NCBI GenBank assembly: GCA_902781945.1
Contig: CACZLE010000023.1
Span: 1-35,907, forward strand
DNA from: an uncultured Eubacteriales bacterium
GTDB lineage: Bacteria; Bacillota; Clostridia; Christensenellales; Aristaeellaceae
Direction: 5' to 3'
DNA: 35,907 nt
A model generated the notes under the pieces. It worked only from the letters and a program-made list of their open reading frames with translations, did not search any database and had not been told where the DNA came from. Positions 8,314 to 15,516 of this stretch are shown here, one piece after another. The stretch's first letter is position 1, and each line of letters starts with the position of its first letter. Position numbers and translations under genes: made by a program.

Positions 8314-8348
8314 TATGCATGCGGCGCACGGAAAACGCCGCATGCATA
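8314..8348 (-). terminator. Strong hairpin after the secreted-protein gene, probable terminator
   Basis: A perfect 13-bp stem: TATGCATGCGGCG (8314-8326) and its complement (8336-8348), with a 9-nt loop. It begins 16 bp beyond the stop codon at 8364. The tail on the minus strand (CTTGTTCG) is not a good U-tract, so Rho-independent termination is likely but not certain. Confidence 0.5.
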
Positions 8349-8363
8349 TGGTCGATGACCTAA

Positions 8364-9092
8364 TCAATTTGTCCGATAGCTGTATTCCAGAACGGTGCTT
8401 TCTCCGTTCTCCGTCCAAACCACATTCCGCTGGTCATCATAGGAAAACGTGACAGTGATGTTGTCGGGATCAAAGAAGCCCTCTGCGGTAATGCTGTCCG
8501 TCTCAGGGTCATAGGGGCCCTTCAGGATGGCGTCGTTCAGAATCTCATCGTTTTCTCCCCACTGATACAGGCGGATATCGTACTCGCCTTCATACCAGTC
8601 ATAGAAATACACCTCGATATCGCCCTTCATCCAGCGGCCGCCAAAGAAATCGCCGATCTTGAGAAACTCCAGTCCCTTTCCGGCGTCTTCCTTGAGATCG
8701 CTCCACAGGAGCATTCCGGCGTCGTTGAGAGTAAAGACTGCGTCGCCGTCCTCATAATAGGTTTCAACCCACTCGGACGTAACGGTATCCTGCCTGTAAT
8801 GAAGGCCAAACGGAACGGTGGTAAGCGCGCTTTTTTCGGGATTCAGCGCGGCGGAGTATTCCCAAATGTCTTCCTTGTTGTCGCCCAGTACGTGAACGAT
8901 CCTCAGCTTCATTCCGTCGTCCTCATCATAGGACTCAATGCGCCAGTAGCCATCCTCAGCCACCCAGGTGCTGACATAAGGGGCTGCTTCCGGATTTTCA
9001 TCCGCATAGAAGCCGTATTCCTCCTCAGCCGCCGCCATAAGCGCCATGAGGGAAAGGCAAAGAACCAATATCAGAATAAGCAGTTTTTTCAT
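8364..9092 (-). CDS. Secreted protein with a tryptophan-rich beta domain, function unknown
   Basis: 242 residues. An N-terminal signal peptide (MKKLLILILVLCLSLMALMAAA) is followed by an acidic, aromatic-rich mature protein. Its first half (STWVAEDGYWRIESY..DDGMKLRIV..WEYSAAL) looks like the same domain as the C-terminal half of the secreted protein at 11857-12681 (GEWLESETQF..GRGWDVEIT..YVFKTTIYYD). The second half may repeat the pattern (GRWMKGDIEVYFYDWYEGEYDIRLY). AAGGAGG with 8-nt spacing supports the ATG at 9092. It lies 71 bp downstream of the ABC permease gene on the same strand and may be expressed with the transporter. There are no catalytic motifs, no lipobox and no anchor. Confidence 0.75.
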   Translation of the reverse strand: MKKLLILILVLCLSLMALMAAAEEEYGFYADENPEAAPYVSTWVAEDGYWRIESYDEDDGMKLRIVHVLGDNKEDIWEYSAALNPEKSALTTVPFGLHYRQDTVTSEWVETYYEDGDAVFTLNDAGMLLWSDLKEDAGKGLEFLKIGDFFGGRWMKGDIEVYFYDWYEGEYDIRLYQWGENDEILNDAILKGPYDPETDSITAEGFFDPDNITVTFSYDDQRNVVWTENGESTVLEYSYRTN

Positions 9093-9163
9093 CGCGGTAG
9101 CCTCCTTTTGATGCATCATAGCTTATTTCATTCAAGCCGCTCTGCGGCCGGTGTCCGGTCGTC

Positions 9164-10462
9164 TCAGCGCTTATCCTTGTCGATGAACTCCAGCGTAATC
9201 ATGGAAAGCAGGGCAAAGACGAGCACGAATGTTGCCAGCCGCAGCCAGTAAGAGGTGATGTTTTCCTCCGTGCAGTCATAATCGGGATTATAGTTGACCG
9301 CCGCCGCTTTTTCCTCCAGGAAGGCTTTTACCCTGTCTGCGCCTGCCAAGTCCAGCAGCTTGCCCACGGTGGTATGCACGGAGATTTCCTGATCGCGCCG
9401 GGATTGCACGTCGGGATTGCTTGCCAGGAAATCCACCGCTTCTCCGATGGTGAAGCTGCCGACGATCTGCGTATCCCCGTACTTTTCCAGGAGACCGGCC
9501 TTATCCACGGCGCTTAGCACATCTTCCACGGTGAACCCCTCCAGCAGCTGTTCGTTCTTGAGGGTGTCGAAGGTTGCGGAGCTTTCCAGCGCGTTTTTCA
9601 GTTCTCCCAGCGTCATGACCTTGCCAAGCTCTTTTGCCCGCAGCTCCGCCACGATGGGCTTATCCTCTGCCTGTAATATATCCAATATCTGACCCACAGT
9701 AAAGGTGCCGCCGATTTCGCTGTCCCCCATTTTGCCGACCATGCTGGCGATGGAGTCGTAGGGGCGATTGTTGGTATCCGCCTGGGCGGCGATCACCTTG
9801 AGGCCCGGATTGGAAATGGTGAAGTGGGTCAGCGTTTCCGTCCAGGCAGGCAGCGACAGCATGCCCCCGGAGAAAACCAATTGGAAAATCAGCACGAAAG
9901 GCATGATGGTCATGGCGGTTGTGGTATTTTTCGCCAGGGTGGATACCCACAGGGACATCATATCGGATGCGTAGGTGATCAGGAACATGGAGATCATGAA
10001 GTCCAGGGGGAACAACGGCGTTACCAGACCGTCCCAGGGATATTGGACGCCCACCAGCTGCGTCACATACAAGGTGACCACCGTCTGCGCCAGGCACAGC
10101 AGCGCCTGATACAGCATGTGGGATACGATGTAGGAGGAGATGTGCATTCCCGAGCGGTGCTCCCGCTTGATCACGTCCCGCTCCCGGCAGATGACCTGGA
10201 TGGAATTGAAGCATCCGTTCCAGATGCACACGCATACCATGGCAAAAGCGCCCATCAGGGTGCCTTCCATGGTGAGGAACATCCGCTTGCGAATGACCAT
10301 GCCCACCAGTCCGGCAATCAGCGCCGCCATGGGCAGCACCTTCCAGTCGTTCTGGTAGATGAACATCCGAAGCATCTTGCCCAGATAGATCCGCACCTGC
10401 GCGCCGCGCCCGCGATGGCGTATCAACATCTGACGCTGGCTTTTCGCCTGTACTTCAGCCAT
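9164..10462 (-). CDS. ABC-2 type permease (ABCG-like) with a large extracytoplasmic repeat loop
   Basis: 432 residues. A charged cytoplasmic N-terminus is followed by about five membrane helices (~40-200). The cytoplasmic ICRERDVIKREHRSGMHISSY coupling segment is typical of ABCG/ABC-2 permeases. A ~190-residue extracytoplasmic region (~215-400) precedes the last helix (~405-425). This loop contains five copies of a ~27-residue motif around T-[VLI]-[GE], at T255, T284, T311, T338 and T365. It starts 1 nt after the stop of the ATPase gene (TGA-A-ATG) with AAGGAGG at 9 nt, so the two are translationally coupled and should form one transporter. The direction is inferred as export, because the fold is ABC-2 and no binding protein is adjacent. 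The substrate is unknown; the secreted proteins on both sides are candidates for partners. Confidence 0.85.
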   Translation of the reverse strand: MAEVQAKSQRQMLIRHRGRGAQVRIYLGKMLRMFIYQNDWKVLPMAALIAGLVGMVIRKRMFLTMEGTLMGAFAMVCVCIWNGCFNSIQVICRERDVIKREHRSGMHISSYIVSHMLYQALLCLAQTVVTLYVTQLVGVQYPWDGLVTPLFPLDFMISMFLITYASDMMSLWVSTLAKNTTTAMTIMPFVLIFQLVFSGGMLSLPAWTETLTHFTISNPGLKVIAAQADTNNRPYDSIASMVGKMGDSEIGGTFTVGQILDILQAEDKPIVAELRAKELGKVMTLGELKNALESSATFDTLKNEQLLEGFTVEDVLSAVDKAGLLEKYGDTQIVGSFTIGEAVDFLASNPDVQSRRDQEISVHTTVGKLLDLAGADRVKAFLEEKAAAVNYNPDYDCTEENITSYWLRLATFVLVFALLSMITLEFIDKDKR

Positions 10463-10463
10463 T

Positions 10464-11813
10464 TCACGCCACCTCCTTCGCGTACTTCAAAACAAACTCA
10501 TCGGCCAGGCCGTCCCCGCCCTCCTCCTTGCGGTTGACGGATTTGACGATCTGTTCCATTTTATCCCTGCCGAAGAACCTCCGGGCCTCCTTGATGCTGC
10601 CATAGTAGGCCAGGCGGCCGGTGCGCGCGCTGTCCTTTGCCAGCACGATCACGTCGTCGAACAGGTCGATCACACGGTCCGGCGTGTGGGTGATCACGAT
10701 AACGATCTTGCCAGTATCGGCAATCTTGCGAAGCTGCTCGAACAGCTCCCGCGCCATGACGCCGTCCAGGCCGCTGTCCGGCTCGTCCAGGATGAACAGG
10801 GAGGGATTGCTGATAAACTCCATTGAAATGGACAGTCGTTTCTTCTGGCCGCCGGAAAGTTTTTCCACCAGATTATTTTTCACGGGGAGAAGGCCGAAAA
10901 TCTCCATCACCTCGTTGACGCGGGCCTTGCGCTGCTCCGAGGAGACCTCCTTGGGCAGGCGCAGCCTGGCGGCGTCCATCAAGGTGTTCAGCACGGTATC
11001 CTTGCCGCGCATCATTTCAGACTGGGGCACAAAGCCCACCTCATACTGCATCTTTTTGTAGTGCTTGTACAGGTCGGTGCCGTTCAGCAGCACCTCGGCC
11101 TTCGCCTTCTCATAGCCGTTAATGGCGTTGAGGTAGGTGGTTTTGCCGGCGCCCGAGCCGCCCAGCAGCAGCACCATGTGGCCCTGGGGGATGGCCATAT
11201 GGATGTCCCGCAGCAGCACTTTCTTTTTAAAGAACTCCGTGGCGGTGCGCTCGGTCAGGTTCACGGTCAGGCCATCGCTCATCACGGAGGCGCTGCCATG
11301 GGTGGCCAGGCGGGCCATCTCCGTCCTGATGTCCTCCACCTTCCAGGCCGGCTGGTACTTCTTGCCAAAGCCCCATAGCAATGCCGGAATGAAGGAGGTA
11401 TAGGGCAGCGCCCACAGCCACATCCAGCGTTTACGCACGCCGTAGACGTCGATCAGACCGGCATACACGCGGATGGAATAAATGAAGCTGACCAGCCACA
11501 AAACCAGGGAGACGATCACGATCATGATTGCAACGGTGGAAACATCCGTGCTGTTGAAGGAAACAAGCAGGCTGATCACCTGCAGCGCGATGCTGCCGGC
11601 CGAGGCCAGGGAATATACGGGCCCTTCGGATTCACGCCCGGCGCAGCACGCCAGCTGGTATTCCCGCGCGCCGGGGATCAGCGCCCACCAGCCCTTGATG
11701 CCGGATTTTTCAAATATCCTCCATATACCGGCCATGAAGAGAGCGGACAGAATGATGTCGCTCAGCGAAGTGCTTCTGGCAAAGATGACCAGCAATATCT
11801 GTACCACAAGCAT
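10464..11813 (-). CDS. ABC transporter ATPase (ABCG-like) with N-terminal four-helix membrane domain
   Basis: 449 residues from the ATG at 11813; AAAGGAG lies 8 nt upstream, while an in-frame GTG at 11822 abuts the ribosome site and is unlikely. Residues 1-~155 are a membrane domain with FEKSGIKGWWALIPGAREYQLA, the pattern of the DUF5684/signal-peptidase-like small membrane domain. Residues ~175-449 are an ABC ATPase: Walker A GGSGAGKTT, signature LSGGQKKRL, Walker B LFILDEPDSGLDG and H-loop THTPDR. It is closest in style to ABCG-type halves. It is coupled to the downstream permease. The order membrane domain-ATPase with a separate permease is uncommon; the extra domain may dock the subunit or sense the membrane. 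Confidence 0.87.
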   Translation of the reverse strand: MLVVQILLVIFARSTSLSDIILSALFMAGIWRIFEKSGIKGWWALIPGAREYQLACCAGRESEGPVYSLASAGSIALQVISLLVSFNSTDVSTVAIMIVIVSLVLWLVSFIYSIRVYAGLIDVYGVRKRWMWLWALPYTSFIPALLWGFGKKYQPAWKVEDIRTEMARLATHGSASVMSDGLTVNLTERTATEFFKKKVLLRDIHMAIPQGHMVLLLGGSGAGKTTYLNAINGYEKAKAEVLLNGTDLYKHYKKMQYEVGFVPQSEMMRGKDTVLNTLMDAARLRLPKEVSSEQRKARVNEVMEIFGLLPVKNNLVEKLSGGQKKRLSISMEFISNPSLFILDEPDSGLDGVMARELFEQLRKIADTGKIVIVITHTPDRVIDLFDDVIVLAKDSARTGRLAYYGSIKEARRFFGRDKMEQIVKSVNRKEEGGDGLADEFVLKYAKEVA

Positions 11814-11856
11814 TTCATTCACTCCTTTCTACGCTTGATCGATGGAATTGCTCTGG

Positions 11857-12681
11857 TTAAACAATCAGACGGTCACGGCCAAATTCTCCCTGGCATATCG
11901 GGGAATGGCCGTCAGCCGCCGGGATGCAATCTCCCGAATCGCGTTCAAACAGGATCTCCTGCTCCGGCTGCTGGTCGTCATGCCAGGTCAAGCAGAGCTT
12001 CTGATCATCACCGGTGAAGGTAAAGGCGCCGGTTGAACCGGCAATCTTTGCTTCGCCCAGCTCGGGATTCTCCGCATCGGCAATCGGCGCGTCCCAGAAT
12101 TTGCCCTTGTCGTAGACAAAGCTGTCCAGGTCGCAATCGTAGTAGATCGTGGTCTTGAACACATACGCCCCGTGGGTCAGGGGAGAGGTGATCTCCACGT
12201 CCCACCCCCGTCCCTCGTTCTTGGCAATGGTCATCCGGGTGAACTGGGTTTCGCTTTCCAGCCATTCGCCGCAGAGGTACGGATCCTGCTCCGTCTCATC
12301 GGGAGAAGCGGTGAAGGAGCCGCCGGTGCTCTCCGTCACGGCGCCGTTTTTCACGCGCAGGTCAAAGGTGTGGGCTTCATCGCAGGCAATGCCGGTGTAA
12401 TGCCGGATGCTCACGGTGGCGTCTCCATCGCCCACAGGATCATAGCGCGCCACAAAGACGCCGTCAAGGCTTTCCGCGCGCCCCAGCTTCACCACCGAAT
12501 CATCCTGGGCCATATCATCGGCGATCCAGCCCAGGCCGTTTCCGGATTCGACCTGTATGACGTAGCTTCCGTTCTCGATCAGGCATTTGATGGTTGCGCC
12601 GGCCTCAGCGGTTTCCGCGTGGGAAGCCACGCCGCACAGCAGCAGGGTCAGCATCGCGAATACAGCAATCAGTTTCTTCAT
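11857..12681 (-). CDS. Secreted two-domain protein, function unknown
   Basis: 274 residues. The signal peptide (MKKLIAVFAMLTLLLCGVASHAETA) is followed by a first domain (~30-120) with GNGLGWIADD..VARYDPVGDGDATVSIRHY..FDLRVKNG. Its strand order recalls chagasin-type (I42) protease-inhibitor domains, but too weakly for a call. The second domain (~140-260) has GEWLESETQFTRMTIA, GRGWDVEIT and YVFKTTIYYD, and matches the secreted protein at 8364-9092. The start is chosen from the signal peptide; the ribosome site is weak, and upstream in-frame starts at 12690 and 12711 exist. The ABC ATPase gene begins 44 bp downstream, so co-transcription with the exporter is likely. No catalytic residues are recognised. 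Confidence 0.75.
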   Translation of the reverse strand: MKKLIAVFAMLTLLLCGVASHAETAEAGATIKCLIENGSYVIQVESGNGLGWIADDMAQDDSVVKLGRAESLDGVFVARYDPVGDGDATVSIRHYTGIACDEAHTFDLRVKNGAVTESTGGSFTASPDETEQDPYLCGEWLESETQFTRMTIAKNEGRGWDVEITSPLTHGAYVFKTTIYYDCDLDSFVYDKGKFWDAPIADAENPELGEAKIAGSTGAFTFTGDDQKLCLTWHDDQQPEQEILFERDSGDCIPAADGHSPICQGEFGRDRLIV

Positions 12682-12761
12682 CACTATCATCCATTTCCCG
12701 AAGGGCGCCAAAGAGATGCGTCTCGAAACAGCGCGCGATCGTTCGTTTCAGTTCTTATGGC

Positions 12762-13730
12762 TCAATATACGCTTTTGATATCCGGGCTGGATTCCAGCAC
12801 CACGCGGCCGCCATTGTAAAGGAATTCCCAGCAGTCGCCCACCACGATCCTGCGCTCCAGGCTGCCCAGATAGTACATGCCGGTCCGCCTGTCACGCATC
12901 ACGGTGACGGATATTTCCATTTCCTCGCCGGTGGAGATATCCACATAGCCGGTATAGTCCGCAGGCTCCATGAACTCAAACACATAACCGGCATCAAATC
13001 CGCTGGTGGAGGCCTCATCCCCAGGGATGATGGTGGGCAGGCTGTACAGATACTCACCGGCGAGCGTCACATAATGCGCCAGATACGGCAGATCCGAGGC
13101 ATGCTGCAGGCTGCTGTCCGGATTATCGGTGTACACGACCCAAACATAGCGGCTGCCCTCGTCGTCCTCCGCTTCCACGTCCACCGATAAGGCGACGGGC
13201 AATATCATCCGATCTGTGAGGCCCTCCTGCAGCGCCAGCGCCTGCTGTCGGGTTTCCAGCGCGTGATCAAGCACGATCTGCTCGGCCTTCGCGGCGGTGA
13301 CGCCCTCCGCTTGCCGCGCCTCGGGCAATTCGGTCACGATGGAGCTGGTCAGCCCCAGCATGAGGCCGTTCCCGTCGGTGATGACCTTTACCGCCCCGCC
13401 CAGCACGGTGGTGTTCTCAAACATCTGCTGGAATACAAAGTAGCGGTTGCCGAAGGCGTCCGTCAGATCGCGCCAGGGCTCCAGGTCTGTGCGCTCGTTC
13501 CCGCCCAGCTGATCGAGCACGGAAAGCACGACCTTGTCCGCACTTTCAAAGCTGTCTATGGGCGTTTCAACACACGCGCCGTCAATCAGGGTCACCCGAC
13601 CATTGTGGGAATAGTATACCGGCGCTTCCCCATGCGCCGCCTCATGGGCCGTCTCCGCCCGGGAAGCCGCGCCAAATGGTGACATGACTGCCAGCAGTAC
13701 GCACAGCAACAGCGCAAGAAATTTTCGCAT
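12762..13730 (-). CDS. Secreted FTP/PepSY-type propeptide protein lacking a protease domain
   Basis: 322 residues. The signal peptide (MRKFLALLLCVLLAVMSPFGAASRA) is followed by an FTP-like segment (~45-125: ADKVVLSVLDQLGG.., DAFGNRYFVFQQMFENTTVLGGAVKVITD) and a PepSY-like segment (VTAAKAEQIVLDHA). Next comes the linker seen before the catalytic domain of clostridial M4 (thermolysin/elastase-like) proteins (YTGYVDISTGEEMEISVTVMR..YYLGSLERRIVVGDCWEF). The protein stops right there (SPDIKSVY): no HExxH and no downstream catalytic domain exist. GGAGG with 8-nt spacing supports the ATG at 13730. Propeptides of this family fold and inhibit their own protease, so a free copy could be an inhibitor or chaperone acting in trans. 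It could equally be a truncated gene. Confidence 0.7.
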   Translation of the reverse strand: MRKFLALLLCVLLAVMSPFGAASRAETAHEAAHGEAPVYYSHNGRVTLIDGACVETPIDSFESADKVVLSVLDQLGGNERTDLEPWRDLTDAFGNRYFVFQQMFENTTVLGGAVKVITDGNGLMLGLTSSIVTELPEARQAEGVTAAKAEQIVLDHALETRQQALALQEGLTDRMILPVALSVDVEAEDDEGSRYVWVVYTDNPDSSLQHASDLPYLAHYVTLAGEYLYSLPTIIPGDEASTSGFDAGYVFEFMEPADYTGYVDISTGEEMEISVTVMRDRRTGMYYLGSLERRIVVGDCWEFLYNGGRVVLESSPDIKSVY

Positions 13731-13761
13731 GGTTGTTTCCTCCAATTTTTCCGCAAAACGA

Positions 13762-14094
13762 TCAAGTTGACCGCGCTGCCGTGCGCACCTTTTTGAGCGT
13801 CCGGACGGTGTAGACGATGCCCAGGGCCAGCATTGCGACGAGAAGCACGCCGCCCGCAGCCTGAGCCGCCGTAGATCCCTCCATGCCGAAGAAATAGGCG
13901 ATCAGATCCAGCCCGCTGTCCCAGCATCCATGGAAAAGAAAGGGCACAGCCGTCGCCATCAGCAGTTCGCCACGGCTCCGCGTCTTTTCATATTCGAACC
14001 AATGTCCGCCTTGATTGAACTGCCATGTGATATGCATCGGGATAAGCAGTCCGACCACCACCGCCGCAATATTTGAACCAAACCGCGCAGGCAT
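13762..14094 (-). pseudogene. 5'-truncated PrsW/CAAX-like membrane protease fragment
   Basis: 110 residues with three hydrophobic segments. The part LLIPMHITWQFNQGGHWFEYEK..MATAVPFLFHGCWDSGLDLIAYFFG resembles the C-terminal third of PrsW-family intramembrane proteases, where a late histidine in a LLHGxxD-like motif belongs to the active site. The N-terminal part with the EE-x-x-K motif is absent, and a stop codon lies 16 codons upstream of the ATG. I see no ribosome site. It is most likely a relic. The family call is moderate. Confidence 0.5.
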
Positions 14095-14169
14095 GGAGCC
14101 GATACGATTCTCCGTCCAAACCGAACGCAGAGGGCTTCCATTCTTTTAACTTCCATCAGTTTACAGAAA

Positions 14170-14220
14170 CTCCTCCTGCAGCCTACTGAAATATTTGATT
14201 CCAATAGACTGCAGGAGGAG
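14170..14220. repeat. Inverted repeat between the PrsW fragment and the binding-protein gene
   Basis: CTCCTCCTGCAG (14170-14181) is perfectly complementary to 14209-14220. The pairing can be extended inward with mismatches. It has no U-tract on either strand, so it may be a weak terminator for the binding-protein gene or an element end. It lies exactly where the prsW-like gene is cut. Confidence 0.5.
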
Positions 14221-14244
14221 CACTTTCGACGCTGTGAATCAGCC

Positions 14245-15516
14245 TTATTCAATTTTTCCAAACGCGGCCACAGCCTCGTCAACGGTCATCATACCGTTGC
14301 TCACCAGCCAGCCAGCCTTTCGCACTTGGGTATCCGGCGCGTCCGCTAATCCAAGCTCTGCAAGGTTGATTGTATGGTCCGGGGGCAGTTGGCCAAACGC
14401 CGCGTAGATCTTATCCAGCGAGGTGTCCTTGCAGGGAGTCACCATTCGCTTCGCCTGAGCCATTCGGTTCAGCGCGTTTGTGCTCGCCAGGAAACGAATG
14501 AATTCGTTGGCCATATCCACCTTTTCGCTGTACCGGTTGACAGAGAAGCCCATGGATACCATATCCATGAAATATCCTCCCTCGTCGGTTGAGGGAACCG
14601 GATGGAAGCTGTATCGGAAAGGATTCGCCTGGAAAGCTTCTGAACGGCTTTCACGCTTTTCCGTGCCGGAAACGGTGCCGCCCTTCGCCAGCATCATCGG
14701 CACATCGCCTTCAAAGAATCGCAGAATGACGGGATCATAGTCCTTGGCCAGCAGATTGCATTCCTCCAGATCCATATAGCCGCGGCTCATAAAATCCGCA
14801 GCCAGTTCCAGCGCGCCGCGCATGTACTCACCGGCCGAAGGGGTTAAGCTGTTCAATTCCGCAATGGCGGTCTCGTTTTCCCGAATCTAGGCCAGGAAAT
14901 AGGGGAAAAACAGCGGGTAAAGCAGGAAATTGCCATTGAATCCCAGCATTGGACTGGAATAGCCGGCGCTCTTCAGCGCTTCACAAGCCTGAAGAAGCTG
15001 CTCATAGGTTTCGGGAATTTGAAGGTTTTCTTTTTTTAAAATATCCTCGTTTACCAGCATGCCGTAGGTCTCGCAGAAGATGGGAACCATGAATACCTTG
15101 CCGTCCTCGCTGTGCAGCAACAGATGACCGCGGATTCCACTCAGATCGAGCCCTAAAGCAGAGTCAGAAAGATCTTCCGCAGCGTCCAAAACACGCAAAA
15201 ACCGTTCCTGGCCCACCATGGAAGGATAGGTGAAGAAAATGTCCGGCGCCTCTTCTCCCAGCCGCAGGGCCTTGCCAATGTTATTGTTGTAATCGTCGAT
15301 CTTTTCATACTTGAGTTTCACATTGGGGTAGTATTGCCTGAACAGGGCAAACTCAGCCTCAATCGCCTCGAAATTGTCATAATGCCCCGCAACCAGCAGC
15401 GTGATGGACGCGCTGGTATCCAGAGCGGGCGCAAACCCCTCTCCGTCCGCCCAGGCGGGACCCGCCGCCGATAACATCAGCGTCACCATGCACAGCACAC
15501 AAAGGATTCGTTTCAT
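14245..15516 (-). pseudogene. Extracellular solute-binding protein (ABC family 1 type) interrupted by one in-frame TAG
   Basis: A signal peptide (MKRILCVLCMVTLMLSAAGPAWA) and a family-1 binding-protein fold: ITLLVAGHYDNFEAIEAEF, PNVKLKYEKIDDY, APDIFFTYPSM, then in the second part FFEGDVPMMLAKGG, GFSVNRYSEKVDMANEFIRFLAS and MTPC-like regions. One TAG at 14889-14887 follows FFPYFLA; the frame continues without any other fault for 213 codons to 14245. The change CAG to TAG would explain it. GGGAGG with 7-nt spacing supports the ATG at 15516, which overlaps the kinase stop (ATGA). No permease or ATPase for import follows. The protein is therefore more likely a ligand receptor for the kinase than part of an importer. 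The two halves, if not read through, would be non-functional. Confidence 0.82.
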
